This document shows, piece by piece, positions 39,401 to 54,151 of a DNA stretch of 64,000 nt; the first letter of the stretch is position 1; each line of letters starts with the position of its first letter. The DNA comes from Hybos culiciformis (lineage: Eukaryota; Arthropoda; Insecta; Diptera; Hybotidae). The notes under the pieces are model-generated. The model was not told the DNA's origin. It searched no databases and saw nothing but the letters and a program-made list of their open reading frames with translations. The position numbers and the translations under genes are program-made. The DNA is taken from assembly GCA_964007475.1 (NCBI GenBank), contig OZ023273.1:37750411-37814410 (forward strand), written 5' to 3'.

Positions 39401-42400
39401 AAGAGATAAATGATTATGTTATTTTCGTAAAAATTAAAAATAAAATAAAAAAAAAAAAAAACTAAAAGAAAACTACATAAAAAAAGAAGATGTTAAAACA
39501 TCAATTTACTTCTTTAAGTATTTTATTTTATTTTTTTTGGTGATTTTTTTAAAAGAAAAAGTATTTAAACAAAAAAAAAAACCGAATCATAATTTATAAA
39601 AATGTCTTTAAGCCACCACAACAAATCAGTAACAACGTTTTTATTTATATAAAACTAAAAACCCAAAAACAAAATACTAGTTATAATGATAATATTCTAA
39701 AGTTGTCAAAATTTTTCACATATTAGTTAACTATAAACTTTTTTGCTTAAATTGTAGAAAATATTCTTAAAAAGAATACTTCGGTTATCACGCACAGTTA
39801 GTATCATTAGAGCCAAGTAGAACTCGTAGACATAGAATCTTATCTTTTTTTTTTGTTCTAAAAAATTTAAATTATAATTTCTAGTCTAGTGCGCGGGAAA
39901 CCTATTTTCTCTTCAACTATACATAATATACATATTTATAGTATAAATTCTGCCAAATTTTAACTAAAATATTAAAATTTTGAATTAAAAAAAATTGTAA
40001 TGAAAATAAGTATATTTATTGTTGATATTTTCACAACAAAGTTATCAAATTAAAAAAAAAAAAAAAACAAATTCATTTAAAATCCCCAAGTATAAAAGTT
40101 TTATATGTATTGTATTTTATACATATATAATACAAATTATAATTTATCATATTTTAGTACGATAATAATAAAATTTCTTTATTTACAATTTAGGTTCAAG
40201 TGTTCTTTAACAGCAAACATAACTTTTCATATATATTTTTGGCTTTATTTTTGTAATCTTTATGCGTGACTTGCTTTTGAGACTTTCATATGGTTACAAC
40301 AATATTTTAAATGGTAAAAAAACAACAACAACAAATAATAAAAAATATTAATTTAATTCTACTTGTTGATTCCTAGATCCATTTATTCAATTATCTTTTT
40401 TTTTTCTTTCTTTCTTTTTGACTTTTTCCCTTATTAAAAATGGAATACTTTACTTTTTATTATTTTTTATTTTTTTTTTATTTTTTAATTTCATTTATAA
40501 TTTTCTCTGTCTCTTGATACAATTTTAAATTATACATTTTATTATTATGATTACTTCTTCTTTTTTTTTTTTGTATATCTTTTTGATTTCATAGCCACTT
40601 GGTCTGCATCCAGAAACGCAATCAAATGACACTTATTCAAATTAATATTGAAGTTAAATAATTTGTGATACAAAAATATTAAAGTCGTGAATTTATTTAT
40701 AAATGTACATATTTTATTTTATTGTATATCGTATATTGGTTTTATATTAAAATATATAAAAAGAAAAAAATATTTAATTTTTACTCGATTTTAATGCATT
40801 TTATTCTAGTTTAAAAAATATTTTTAACCCAGAGCGCTTAAAAATGAAAATATAACTTTCAGAAGTTCAAATTTTTCAATTATTCGCTATAATACATTTA
40901 CCTAAATCTAAATTGTATATTAAAATATGGCCAATTTGTTTCTGCGTTTGCTTTAGATTTACTCAAATCATATATTTGTTCTCCTCACACAGCTTGTCTT
41001 TTAGTTAAAATATAATCAAATTCATTGTGCCATGCCATGAATTTATATCATGTCAGCCAAGATTTTAATTAGTAATCAGTAAGTACACGAAAGGAGCAAA
41101 TGCTTAGAATTCAAATGTTATCAAATTTAAGAATTTAATCCTATCCTCATTCCATGAAAATACAAACGTGAAGCAATTTTGAAGCTATAGCTTTAAATAA
41201 AATGCATATTATTTAAAAAAAAACCTCTTATCATTTAAAATAAATTTTATTATAAAAATATATTAAATATCTTTCCAAGGCTTAAATTTTTTTTTTATTT
41301 TTATTTTTCTTATACTTGTCTATAATAGTCTTTCGAATTGAAATATCTTTCTTTACGTGTAAGAATAATAATAATTTGTGATATTTAATGGACATAAGTC
41401 TACAATTAATTAAATATGTTTTCATATGCATAAATTGTTCATATATGGATGTATGTACCTATATTTATTTTATTGTAGCTATATTTTTTTTTCTTTATTT
41501 CTTTTTTATTTTATAATATTTATTTTTCTTAAAAATTTTTTAAGCTCCTTCATTTTATAGGATTTTTAATTGATTTTTTTACACCACACCGTCCTATTTT
41601 AGGTCAGTAGTAAAATAATTTACAATGTGCATAGTAGAAAGAAGAAAAAAAAAATTAAGGAATACTTTTCTTAACTATATATAGTCAACAAATTATATGT
41701 ATTATATGCGCTTAAGTATTTAATTGCACATAATTATATAATTTTTAAGATATTTTTTAAAAAGAAATATATTACATATGCCATAATAAATTATCACCGT
41801 AAATAATTACATAAATTACAATATTAAGCTTTTATTAATAAACAGAAAAAATTCTACGTATATTATAAAAAAATTCCCCCATATTTATAAGATAGTATAC
41901 TATTGAGATTAATATTCAAAATTAAACCATTTATAGATTTACTCGTTGGCACAAAAAGGGGAATCATTGTCTAATATCCTAGAATTTTGAAGACTTTTTC
42001 GATATAAAAAAGACCTAGTAAGTGAAGTTTATTAATAGAATAAAAATAAGTAGTAATTTGATGGTGATTTCCCTTTGTGCAATATCATTACGTTTCCTCA
42101 AAAATAGACTGCGTATATATCTACACTACATTTATAATTTTATAAAAAAATTTCACTCAAAGTTGAAAACGGCTCTAATCACTAAACAGTATGAAAACTC
42201 CAAGTAGAATTAATATAAAAATGTTTTCTAACGAAATTTCATAATGTCGATCATTTATTGTTTGATATTGATTTAAGAATCTTTTTTTTTTTAAGAAAGG
42301 GGTCGTTTGGCCATCACTACTTATACGTATGTCTATAAATTAGACATAAATTATGTTGACCGCAAGTTAATTGGGTTAATCAAATTGAAATAATAAAAAA

Positions 42401-44494
42401 TTATTAAAAACTTTTTTTTTGTGACTCAAGTGTGTATGTATAATGTATGTATAAGGAAATTTATGTTCAAACAATTAAATATGTAGTATAGAGTTGTATA
42501 AACATATTGTGATGTTGTTCAAAATATATGTTCTTGTGTTTCACAAAAATTTATTTAAAAAAAAAAAAAAAAAATTAAATAAAATAAAAACAAAAATATG
42601 AAGGAACAAGTTTAAATGGTTAATCGATTTAAAACACAATTTTAAAATTGATTAAATTAATGTTCTGTTAAATTGATAAATTAATATTTATTATATTGAA
42701 TTTTTTATTTTTTTTTTTGTGTACTTTTGGGGAATACTATATACATTGAGTAAAAATTTAGCTCCCTACTGTGTTTTTTATATAGATACATATATTTTTA
42801 TGATTTGAAATTAAAACTGACTTTGCGATATTGTATCTCTAATTGATGGTTCAAAAACCTTATTTATAAAATTAAATAGAAAAAAAAATGTAGTTAAATA
42901 GGAGTAATTTTTGTGAAAAGAGTAAAGTGTAGTGAAACTCATTCAACAAGTAAAAATATCGTGGCCATTAAAAATAGACCTCATTACAAAAATAGGTATA
43001 CACTAACAATTCTAGAACTTGATAATAGATCTAGGAATATATTTATTCAAGGAATATGACGATTCAATACGATTATTTCGATTTTAGAATTATCAGATCA
43101 AATTTATAATTTTATTTCTTAAATTCCCCATTTAAATTGTAATTTTTCTTTGAAGACAAATCAAAAAAAAATTGTCATTTTTGACCCTAAATTCCAAAAT
43201 TTTTTTTAACTCAAGTAAATTGCACCCACTGACATTAAACTTTCCAGATTTTTTTTTTAACTAATTAACATCATGTAAATAAAATTTCATATTTTAATTA
43301 AAGTTTCCAGTTTTTTAATTAAAAATTAAGTATATTTAAATAAACAACATAATTTAAGAAAAAAAATAAATATATCTATATAAGACATAGTATCTTAAAA
43401 ATAAACTAGATCTCCGAAAAAAAAAAAAAACAGTAGAAATTAATTTTTTACTTCCTGGAATTCCAAAAGTGTAATATTCTCTTTAAAAAAAAAAATTTAA
43501 TTAACTCTAAAAAAAAAGAAAAAGAATCTTAATGTATACAAAATTGAATCTGTTTTACTGCCAAGCACTCCTCACACAGAACTAGAATGGCATTTTATAT
43601 TTCAGTAATAAATTGTGTATCAGAATTATCATCATCATGCACACGAGGGCATAAAGTGTCAATTATCAATTTGCTTTTTTTTATAATTTATGAAAGCATA
43701 AAAAAAAATTACATACATTCTAAGCCAAATAAATTATTCAAGCCAAAAACAAGTAAACTAAGCAATTTATTCGAATTTAACATTACTTAAAAAAAAACAC
43801 ATAAATGTATATTCCTTATGGTCTTTAATAAATTTTTTTTTTTATTATAAAGTTTATTTTATAAAACAATTTTTTTTTTGTCATACTTATTTATACTAAT
43901 TATTAAATTAGTATTCGTGAATCGAGATAAAATTTATTTCTAAATTAATTTTTTTTTTGTTAATTCATTTTATTGCTGATTTTAACTTCTGTCAACATAC
44001 AATTTTTCTTGATCAAAAATTACAATTTCTCAAAATTTTCAAACGAAAAAAAATTAAAAACGTTCTGGCGTTCTGGCAAAAGAAAGTGTACTCAAATCAT
44101 GATTATGTAAGGTTTCATGTCAGAAAATTTATTTTAATATGCACAATCATACAATAACTAAATTCTATTTTAAAAAAAAAATGTACAATCAAATTAAATG
44201 AAATTGTCAAGATATCTAATTCGGGTTTTGGCTTCAGGGCTTCTCATTTAATTTATTCAACATTTAATATTAATATTTTGCTTACTACATCAATTGAATT
44301 AGTTGGAGTTTTTACTAATCTCTAGGATTATATAAAACTAAACAAATGCTAATATTGTTTTTCTTCTAACACTTTTTAGTTGGAATAAGAAATAATGCTT
44401 CTAAGAAATTTACAATTGCAACTAAATTAACTTTATTTCAAATTTTAGATAAAATCAATAATTTGTTTTATTATTATTTCTTTTTTTTTAATAG

Positions 44495-45154
44495 GTGGCG
44501 TAGCCCCTGGAACCCCATCTGCGGCCATGATCATGGAAGGGCTTGAAACCCTTGTGGCGCCATCGCATCACACTTATTTATTGACTGAGTCAGCTGCGCA
44601 AGCATATCCACATTTTAATGTGCTCAGCTTTGATTCAAATTTATTAAAATCAGTTGTCCAACAACAAACCAGTCCCCAAGCAACAGCAGCTACCCAACAT
44701 TATTTATACACAACCACAACGCATCATCATCACCATCAACAGCAACAACAACAATTGCCATCACCGGTTAGCGGCTTGACGGCTCAATCAGTTGGCGCTG
44801 CATTATTATCATCACCAAGTCATAGCACAAGTGAAGCACAACAAACTTCAATAACAGATCACAGTACCAGTAGTTTAACTCAAAGCAGCAATACAATTAG
44901 TACAACAATCGCAGATACAACACTTTCATCTCAGCAACAAACAAGTGGACGTAGTTCTGCACAACATTTAAGCTTATTAAATACAAATACAAGCGGCGTA
45001 CAAACTTCTGTCAGTGATAGTAATATTACCGAAAGTGGTATTAAAGATCTAACAGACGCACAGCAAGGTGATTTGAATACACCTGTAACAACATCCAGTG
45101 ATATACCATCATTTTTTGGTCCTTCAACTGTTGTTGAACCTCCACCAATAACTG
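44495..45154 (+). CDS. sr: stripe/Egr transcription factor, N-terminal coding exon (5' partial)
   Basis: This exon encodes the N-terminal low-complexity part of an EGR-family activator. It starts after a pyrimidine-rich acceptor (TTTTTTTTAATAG) and ends at ACTG|GTAAGT. The first ATG is at 44527 (MIMEGLETLVAP), but the frame is open back to the acceptor with coding-like residues (GVAPGTPSAA), so a phase-1 upstream coding exon is likely and the ATG may be internal. Numbering from that ATG, residues 1-50 are the least repetitive part. Five His (66-70) and six Gln (71-76) follow, then a Ser/Thr/Gln-rich stretch to residue 209. The last base is codon position 1, which joins exactly to the phase of the exon at 52413 to make Gly-210. 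The identity comes from the zinc fingers in the next exon. Confidence 0.9.
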
Positions 45155-48100
45155 GTAAGTTTAATTTCATTAAAATTTAAATAAAAATAATAATTTGAAT
45201 TATTAAATGTTCCATAAATAATTGTTGTTGTCAAAAATTTAAGATATTTATTATATTGAATTTCCGTCGCTTCGTGTTGTATTATTTTTATTTTATGATA
45301 AAAAACTATTTTAAAAATTTTCTTCATAAACATATTTTGTCGTTAAATTGAGCTTATAAATGCGTTAAAAAATTATGGTGAACGACAAAATACTAAATTC
45401 TAAAAATTCTATATAAAATTAAAATAGTAAGAGAAAATTTCTTTTTTTAAATTAAAGTTATAAAATAAAGTTATTATATTAAACTAGAAATATTCTACAT
45501 TGATTTTTAATGACTTCATTTTATTAATTTTTTTTTTTAAATGTACCTATATAATTATATGGATACATTTATGTTCATATATATATCACAGCTATGGAAA
45601 TTAAATTAGGACACTTTTGAATATACATATTTCGGTAACTGGCCCTTCGAAATAATTTAAATTATTGAATCAATGATAATAACTTAATTGATTTGATACT
45701 CATCTTTTCAATGGAATGTTCGCGACTGCTCAGGGCTGCATTCAATTCCAATATTTTATTTTAATTATTACGATTAAAATATCCAATTACTCAGGTACAA
45801 AAAAATGTACACACAAGGTGTTTTATTAAATTTTACTTATATTTTATCAAAGTCTGCTAAGTTAAATTTCCACAGCTGTACTTATTCGTTTTTTGCGAAA
45901 GAAATTTTATAACATTAGAAAACATATATTTCTAAAATTAAAATTCTTAACAAATAACTCAATTTAAATTCTTTAATTCCCTAAAAAAAAAAAAAAATAT
46001 TTAAATTTTGTTTTTAGTATTTTAAAAAATATAATAAAAAAAAAATCCTCATAACAAATTTATTTTATATATTATTTCTTTAACAAAAAAAAATATTCTT
46101 TTAATTCTTAAAAAATTATTTAAATTTGTACATTTTTTTTTTTTGTTCTTAAAATGCACTCTAATTTAACACAAAATTCCGTTCTGAATTTAAATTATTA
46201 TTATTTTTTTATTTTTTTTTTTTTTTTCGAATTAAAATTTAATTTTTAAATATATCTCATATAAGCATTAATATTTTGGGAAATAATTTTTCTTTGTCAA
46301 TGTATAATTTTTTTAAATTTTTAGCAATTCTTGAAGTTAAAAAGGTTGTGTAAGTCACGAAAATTTTTTGTCCCAAAATTTGATTGAACAGCAGTTTTAG
46401 ATTACTTTAAAGTTTAATTTTCATTCAGTACCTCCGGACTGTTTCATACTTTGAAATGGTATAAAACTTTTTAGAATCGGTACACGAAATCTCTTAAAAA
46501 TTTTTTCCATATACATCATTACCGTTTTATGGCCACAGCTTAATTGAATACTTCTTCATGAAGTTTTGAGAAATTAAATGATCAAATTTGAAAAAAAAAA
46601 AAAAAAATTTAATAATGCCAACAAAAAATATTTTTTTCAAAATTTCCCAAAAATATAATTTTATTTTTATGTTTTATTTTAAAAATAAAAATCATAAGTC
46701 TGTCATTTGCTTGTTTTTTTTTTTCTTTTCTTTTTCTTGTTCGATTCTGGCCCCTTTGCTGCACCTCCCGCAAATGCAATATTTATGCAGTTGATATTTT
46801 TACCTTCTTAAAATGACAAGAAAAAAAAAAAACCATCAGTGTGATAATGTCATGTTGTTTTTTCAAAGAATAAAAGGTACAAGAATTTTTTGTCATTTTC
46901 GGAATTTTCGTATACAATTTTTTTTTGTTTTTATTTTATTTTTTTCAACAAAAAAACGCCACACCGTTTATAAATTTATAACTCTCTCTGGAGTTTTTTT
47001 GGTTTTTTTTGATACGAAACAAAATCAGAGCATTATTTAAAAAAAATATATATATATATTTATTTATTTCTTTTTAAACAAAAAAAAAAAAAATCTTATA
47101 TAAAATTTTGATATTATTTGACAGAGAAAAGCAATTAATCACGTTTAAAAAATTTTTTGTTGTAAGAAAAAAAAAAATTAAATGCGCGCGCGCCAATGAA
47201 TTTTACGCTTTTGGACAAAATGTGTTAAATAAATTTTATATAGGTGCAATTTTAAGATTTTTGTGTTGTTATTTTTTTTTTTTTTTTTGTTTTTTTGAGA
47301 TAAACTTTAAAACGTCATACAATCAAAAATTATACACATTTGTAAAAAAAAAAATAAATTAAAAACTATATGATTATCAAAAAATTGGATTCTAATTTCT
47401 ACAAAATTATATGTACATAAGAAAAAAATACCCAAGAACGATTTGAAAAAAAAATTTAAAAAATTTTTTTCTTAATATTGAAACTAAAATTATAATGAAA
47501 CTGAAAATAAATAAATTAAACATAAACATGATAATAGAATGTACATTTAAAACAGTAAACAACAAAAAATATATAGAAACTAGACATTTTGTAACCTTCT
47601 GGTGTGAAAAAAACTACCATTGACTACAAATTTGACGTTCTTTCTTGTTAACGTATATCACTTGATCCATGAATGCCTTAATATTTAACAAAAAAATTTT
47701 ACTAATTTATAATTTTGTTTTAAAGATTTCTATGTACAGTATTATTATATTTTTTGTTCAACATTGCAATCAATTTTTAGCATAATTCATTTTAAATTAA
47801 ATTCTTAGAATTTATATTTTTCATAATTTGATCTAAATGAAATTTAATAACTTCTATATAAGTATGTACAAAATTTTCTATACTTTTGAATCTGTTGAGA
47901 TTTTCAGTTAAAGAGATTTATAAACAGAATGACAATATGGTTTCAATTGACTCTAAATGATTTTTATAGATTTTTACATATTTCATTTTTAATATTATAC
48001 TGAAATATGTATATTAAATATCAAAAGTAAAATATTCAATTTCTGATGGTCGCAAGTTTATATTAGATATAATATAAAATACATTATATATTCACAAATG

Positions 48101-48883
48101 AAAATACTAGTAAATTATAAAGTAAAAATAAAACATATACATATCATAACAAAATATCTATCTTTGGTTTTTCTAATTTAATAAAATTCAATATTTTCTT
48201 TATTAAAGTAAATTAAAATAAAGTAAAACTGATTTCTATGAGTTAAAATAATAATGTTACATATTCTAGGTCATAACTAAAATTTCTGCATTTTTTATAT
48301 TATTATGTATTTATGATCAGTAGAAATCCCAGACATTGAGTTTAAAGAAAAATATTTTTTTTTTATTTTGTTTCAATTTCAATTAAATGTCATTTGACCG
48401 TTTATTAAGTCACCGATTTTATTTTTTAATTTTTTAATTTTTTTTTTATTTTGGATTCACGATATAAACAAAAACAAATGAGTAGAAAAAAAATTATGTT
48501 GTTCTTTGGCTGTAAATGCATTGTTTTGATACAAACGGAAATTTGATATGACGAATTTGCAGGAAAATATTGATAAGAGATTTTTTGTTATTATATTACT
48601 GAAAAAACATTTAAGATCATGTGCCCCAGAGTTATACATAAGTTTTTACATAAGTTTTTTTAATTTGTATAGTATTTCGTATGTAATCAAAATTGGAGCA
48701 TTTTTGCTTGATATGAAAAATAAATAAACCGTATGCAGTAATAGATTATAATAAAATTCACCCAATTTGTATCGAAATATCTTAAAATAAATTATATTAA
48801 CGTTATTTGATTTCTAAGTTTAATTTTATACACCGGAACTTTTTGTTTAACTTATTAGAGTACCATTAAATAGAAACGCGTAG

Positions 48884-49066
48884 TCATTGCTTACCCGGAA
48901 GAATTATGGAGTCTCGGAATTCCAGCAGGGTCATGGGAGAAGGCTTTAAATCAAGTGCTCGTACAATATTACTTTTAATGATATTATAAGTAGTAGGATT
49001 TAGTAGTGATTTACATCGCTGCTCAATACAAACATCACAAAAGCTTTTTATTTTCTCCTCGGTATC
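48884..49066 (-). other. Unidentified minus-strand open frame, possible exon or fossil, inside sr intron
   Basis: The minus strand is open for 60 codons between TAA and TGA, with residue and codon composition clearly unlike the surrounding DNA, for example KSFCDVCIEQRCKSLLNP and LDLKPSPMTLLEFRDSIILP. There is no ATG at its head. Near its end it has an excellent donor, CCGG|GTAAGC (exon end at 48895), so it may be an internal exon of a nested gene or a captured gene fragment. An AG lies at the other end, but without a pyrimidine tract. I do not recognise the family. A CCGGATTTTG...CCGGAATTT motif shared with the repeat at 49975 lies just beyond it (about 49150), so a transposon origin is possible. 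Confidence 0.4.
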
Positions 49067-49846
49067 TTAGCTCTTTTCATTTTTAATCACAGCTTAAACT
49101 TAAACCTACTCTCAGAGCAAAATATCATATTTCTCATAATAATGCGATTCCGGATTTTGTTTTCCGGAATTTTTATTTACAAGAGCAATCTTCAAAAATT
49201 CAATTTCACAACAATTCAATTTCAAATGTATTTCATACATTTTTTTTTTTTGAAAAACAAAAGTTTGAGTTGATTGAACAAAGTTTGGGTAATTAAAGAA
49301 GTTGATTAAAAAACTAAGGCCATAATAGAATTGACTAGTTAAAAAACATCCAAACCATTATTTTGAATGAATTTTCAAGAAAATATTATCTTTTTAATAC
49401 ATTTTATGTTTTTCTCAGATTTTTTTGGCACATCTTTTAAAAAAACACACAATTAAAACGACAAATTACTGCAATAAAAAAATTTGTTTTTTTTTTTTTT
49501 TTTACAAAAAATTTTAATACATAATATCCTTTATGTTATTTAAAATAATAAAATATTTTCAAATTAAATGCATTAAAAATTTAAATTTTATGTAATTAAT
49601 CTTTTCTTCTTATTTATACATATACAATACATATAATATAAAATGTAAACATTTTGGTTTTTTTTTTTTAATAAATAATTTTAATTCAAAATTTCTCTTG
49701 CTTCAATAAAATTCTTTTTGACTCATTTATGTTTGGAAATCAATTAAAAGAATCCATTTAAATTTGTAATATTCAAGTCAAATAAATAAATTATCATTAT
49801 TCTTAATAAATTTATTATTTAGAAAAAAAAACGATGTTGGGGTCAT

Positions 49847-49965
49847 AATCCAGTAAGACAAATTCCCGAATTCATAATCCCGAAAACCAAAATCCCGAAG
49901 GACAAAAACGCGAAAGCGATAATCCCGGAAAAGAAAGTCCCGGATGCCAAAATCCTCGGAAGATT
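49847..49965. repeat. 15-bp minisatellite, about 8 units
   Basis: Units such as AATCCCGAAAACCAA, AATCCCGAAGGACAA and AATCCCGGAAAAGAA follow each other with an exact 15-bp period (the first unit is 14 bp). An inverted relative (CCGGATTTTGTCTTCCGGGA, about 49975-49994) follows at once and recurs near 49150. This suggests the array is the end of a larger element with inverted sequence. Confidence 0.85.
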
Positions 49966-50255
49966 AATTTCATTCCGGATTTTGTCTTCCGGGATTTTTA
50001 TTTTATTTTTTCCGGGGTTTTATATTTTTTTTAGAAAAGGCTGGATAAAGTCAAAAATTTTTTAAAGCAACGCTTGAGAGATGCGAAAGTTCCATAAGAT
50101 TAAATTTGAATAAAAAATACAATGAATATTATACGGCTTGATGTCTTTTTAACCAAATCAGATAAACATTTTTAATTTTATATTTTGAATAAAAAATTTG
50201 TTTTTTTTTTTTTTTGATTTATTTCAATATTATTACTTATGACATTATTCTAAGG

Positions 50256-50976
50256 CAGTGGTTCTTAACCGGTGGTGCACGCACCCCTTAGGGGTGCGAG
50301 CTTGAATATTTGGGGGTGCGAAATTGTAATTTTCCAAATTCACGTGTAGCTAGCAAAATAAAAAACTAATCTTAAAAATTCATTTTGGTTAGTAAATTTT
50401 TTATTCACAAAACATTTTTTAAATATGTTTGTAAATTATAAACCATAGAAACAAATTAATTTTTGTATTTTTTCTACAATTACAAAAATTCAAATGCGTT
50501 TCTATAGTGATTTTTATATTTCCTCGAAATTTTAGTTGATTGTTGCGATTATTCTTAGAAATATAAATACTGATTCGAACATTACATTGAATAAAGATTT
50601 AAAAATAATTGAATTTTAGTGTTGATTATTACAAGTTTGAATTTTTGTGTTGAATATTAAAAGTTAAATATTAATAATAAAACAATTAATACAAGTTAAT
50701 TTTACAAGTTTAGTTGAATATTTATATTCTAATTATTAGAATATAATTTGGTACATTAAAGTCAAATTCAAAAGGTAAGCTAAAATATAGCAATAATAGA
50801 TAGAAGTTTAATATTTTTTTAGTGTTTTATTAAAAAATTTAATTTAGTATAAAAAATATGTTTTGCATAATGTTTGTTTTTTAATTTATATAAGTCAATA
50901 ATTTCTGGTAAGGGGTGCGAGAATATTGTTTGAAAATTTTAGGGGTGCCGGTAGCTAAAAAGGTTAAGAACCACTG
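50256..50976. mobile_element. Non-autonomous hAT element (MITE)
   Basis: Termini CAGTGGTTCTTAACCGG and GGTTAAGAACCACTG are inverted, matching the hAT-type CAGNGGTTC end. The 721-bp copy is flanked by a perfect 8-bp duplication TTCTAAGG (50248-50255 and 50977-50984). Subterminal AGGGGTGCGA motifs occur near both ends. The AT-rich interior encodes no transposase. Intact termini and duplication suggest a fairly recent insertion into the sr intron. Confidence 0.93.
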
Positions 50977-51558
50977 TTCTAAGGGAATTTTTTTTTTTGC
51001 TTAAAAATTTATTCTTTGCCAAATTGAACTGTTGTCTTAAAAATATGTACGAAAAAAAAAACCAACAAAATTATGTTCACAATTTATTTTATTAGTTTTA
51101 CTAAATGATGAATTGTTATTAAGTAGCAACACAACTTATGACAAATATATTTTTTTGAAGCATATAATAATCTTTTTTTTTGTTTCCCTATTTGAGGATT
51201 CTTGGCAATAAAATATGAAAATAAATATGCGGAAACTTATATTACATAGTCAAAAGCTTTGAAAAATTACAATATCCTTTAAATAAAAAATAATAATGTT
51301 GCATACATAAAATGTCACAAACATTATCTTCTTTTTTTTTTGTTTTTTCCAACTGTCTGGGAAGAATACATAACAATATGTAAATGTTTAGCGATTTTAA
51401 TTGATATTTCTTATATGCAATACATACATAAGTACTTTCCCGCAAACTAACTCTTAGATTTGCTTTGAATTTTCTAAGACTTTTAACATCTAGGACCCCA
51501 GCTCTTAAATAATAAAAAAGTTAAAGCAAAAACTTAAATATTTAAACTTAAGTTGTAT

Positions 51559-51775
51559 CATAGATTAAGAATACACCAAGATGGGAAGTTTCATACAACA
51601 TTTTTTCAGTCTTTTTTGGTATTTTATTGTGAAGGTGTTAGTAAAACTAAATAAAATTCTTTTCATACATTGATAATTATCACGTATTTTATTTTGTTTT
51701 ACTAACACATTGACTTAAAAATACCAAAAATAATGTTGTATGAAGCTTCCCATCTTGGTGTATTCTTAATCTATG
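51559..51775. mobile_element. Near-palindromic hairpin MITE
   Basis: Two arms of about 95-100 bp are inverted copies of each other. The outer 45 bp (CATAGATTAAGAATACACCA, then AGATGGGAAG and on) differ at one position by eye. GTTGTAT flanks both sides (51552-51558 and 51776-51782), a 7-bp direct repeat. There is no coding capacity. On the sr pre-mRNA it would fold into a long hairpin. Confidence 0.85.
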
Positions 51776-52372
51776 GTTGTATGCAAACAAAAAAAAAATA
51801 AGAAAAAAATTATTTTCTTTTAATTTTTTTTAAAAAAATATTATTATTTAATTTAAAAAAAAAAAAAAAAAATACATAAATAAAACATGAAATTTATCTA
51901 TTTCCATGAAAGATTTATTGAACTTTGTAAAAACTAAAAGCTTTATTAAGACAATTCAAATAAAAATAAAAATAAAAAGACAATAATAAGAAATATTTTC
52001 AGATTTTCTGTCATTATAGTTTTTAAATTCAAGAAAGTTTAACAATTTATATTTTTGGCCATAGCCAAATAATTTCAGATATTTTTTAACTATTTTTGAG
52101 TGGGATTGAACTCAATTTGCTCCAAGAATTTTTTCTATTTGCAATAATTAAACATTAAATCATTTATATCATACATATTTTGTATTCTTTATGTTATATA
52201 TAAATATTTTAAATTTTGTACCAGTAATAATATGTAGAAACTCTATGAATATCTATTTATCTAATATACTAAAAATATGTACAAGTTAATTTTTTACGGA
52301 AGTTCGCCACTTCAATCACCACTTAAATATGGCTCGAGAGTATTTGTAAATCATTATCTAACATAAAAATAA

Positions 52373-54151
<1,779 letters not shown>

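Larger units (their letters stand above)
23563..44494. other. 5' flank or upstream intron of sr, AT-rich
   Basis: Directly 5' of the first visible sr exon. Because that exon begins at a phase-1 acceptor, at least the distal part is probably intron. No upstream coding exon could be identified. Contents worth listing separately are a GC-elevated patch at 28610-29030, simple repeats, a hammerhead-like motif pair and one CRE. The block around 33650-34740 is almost pure A/T with many A tracts. Confidence 0.5.
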
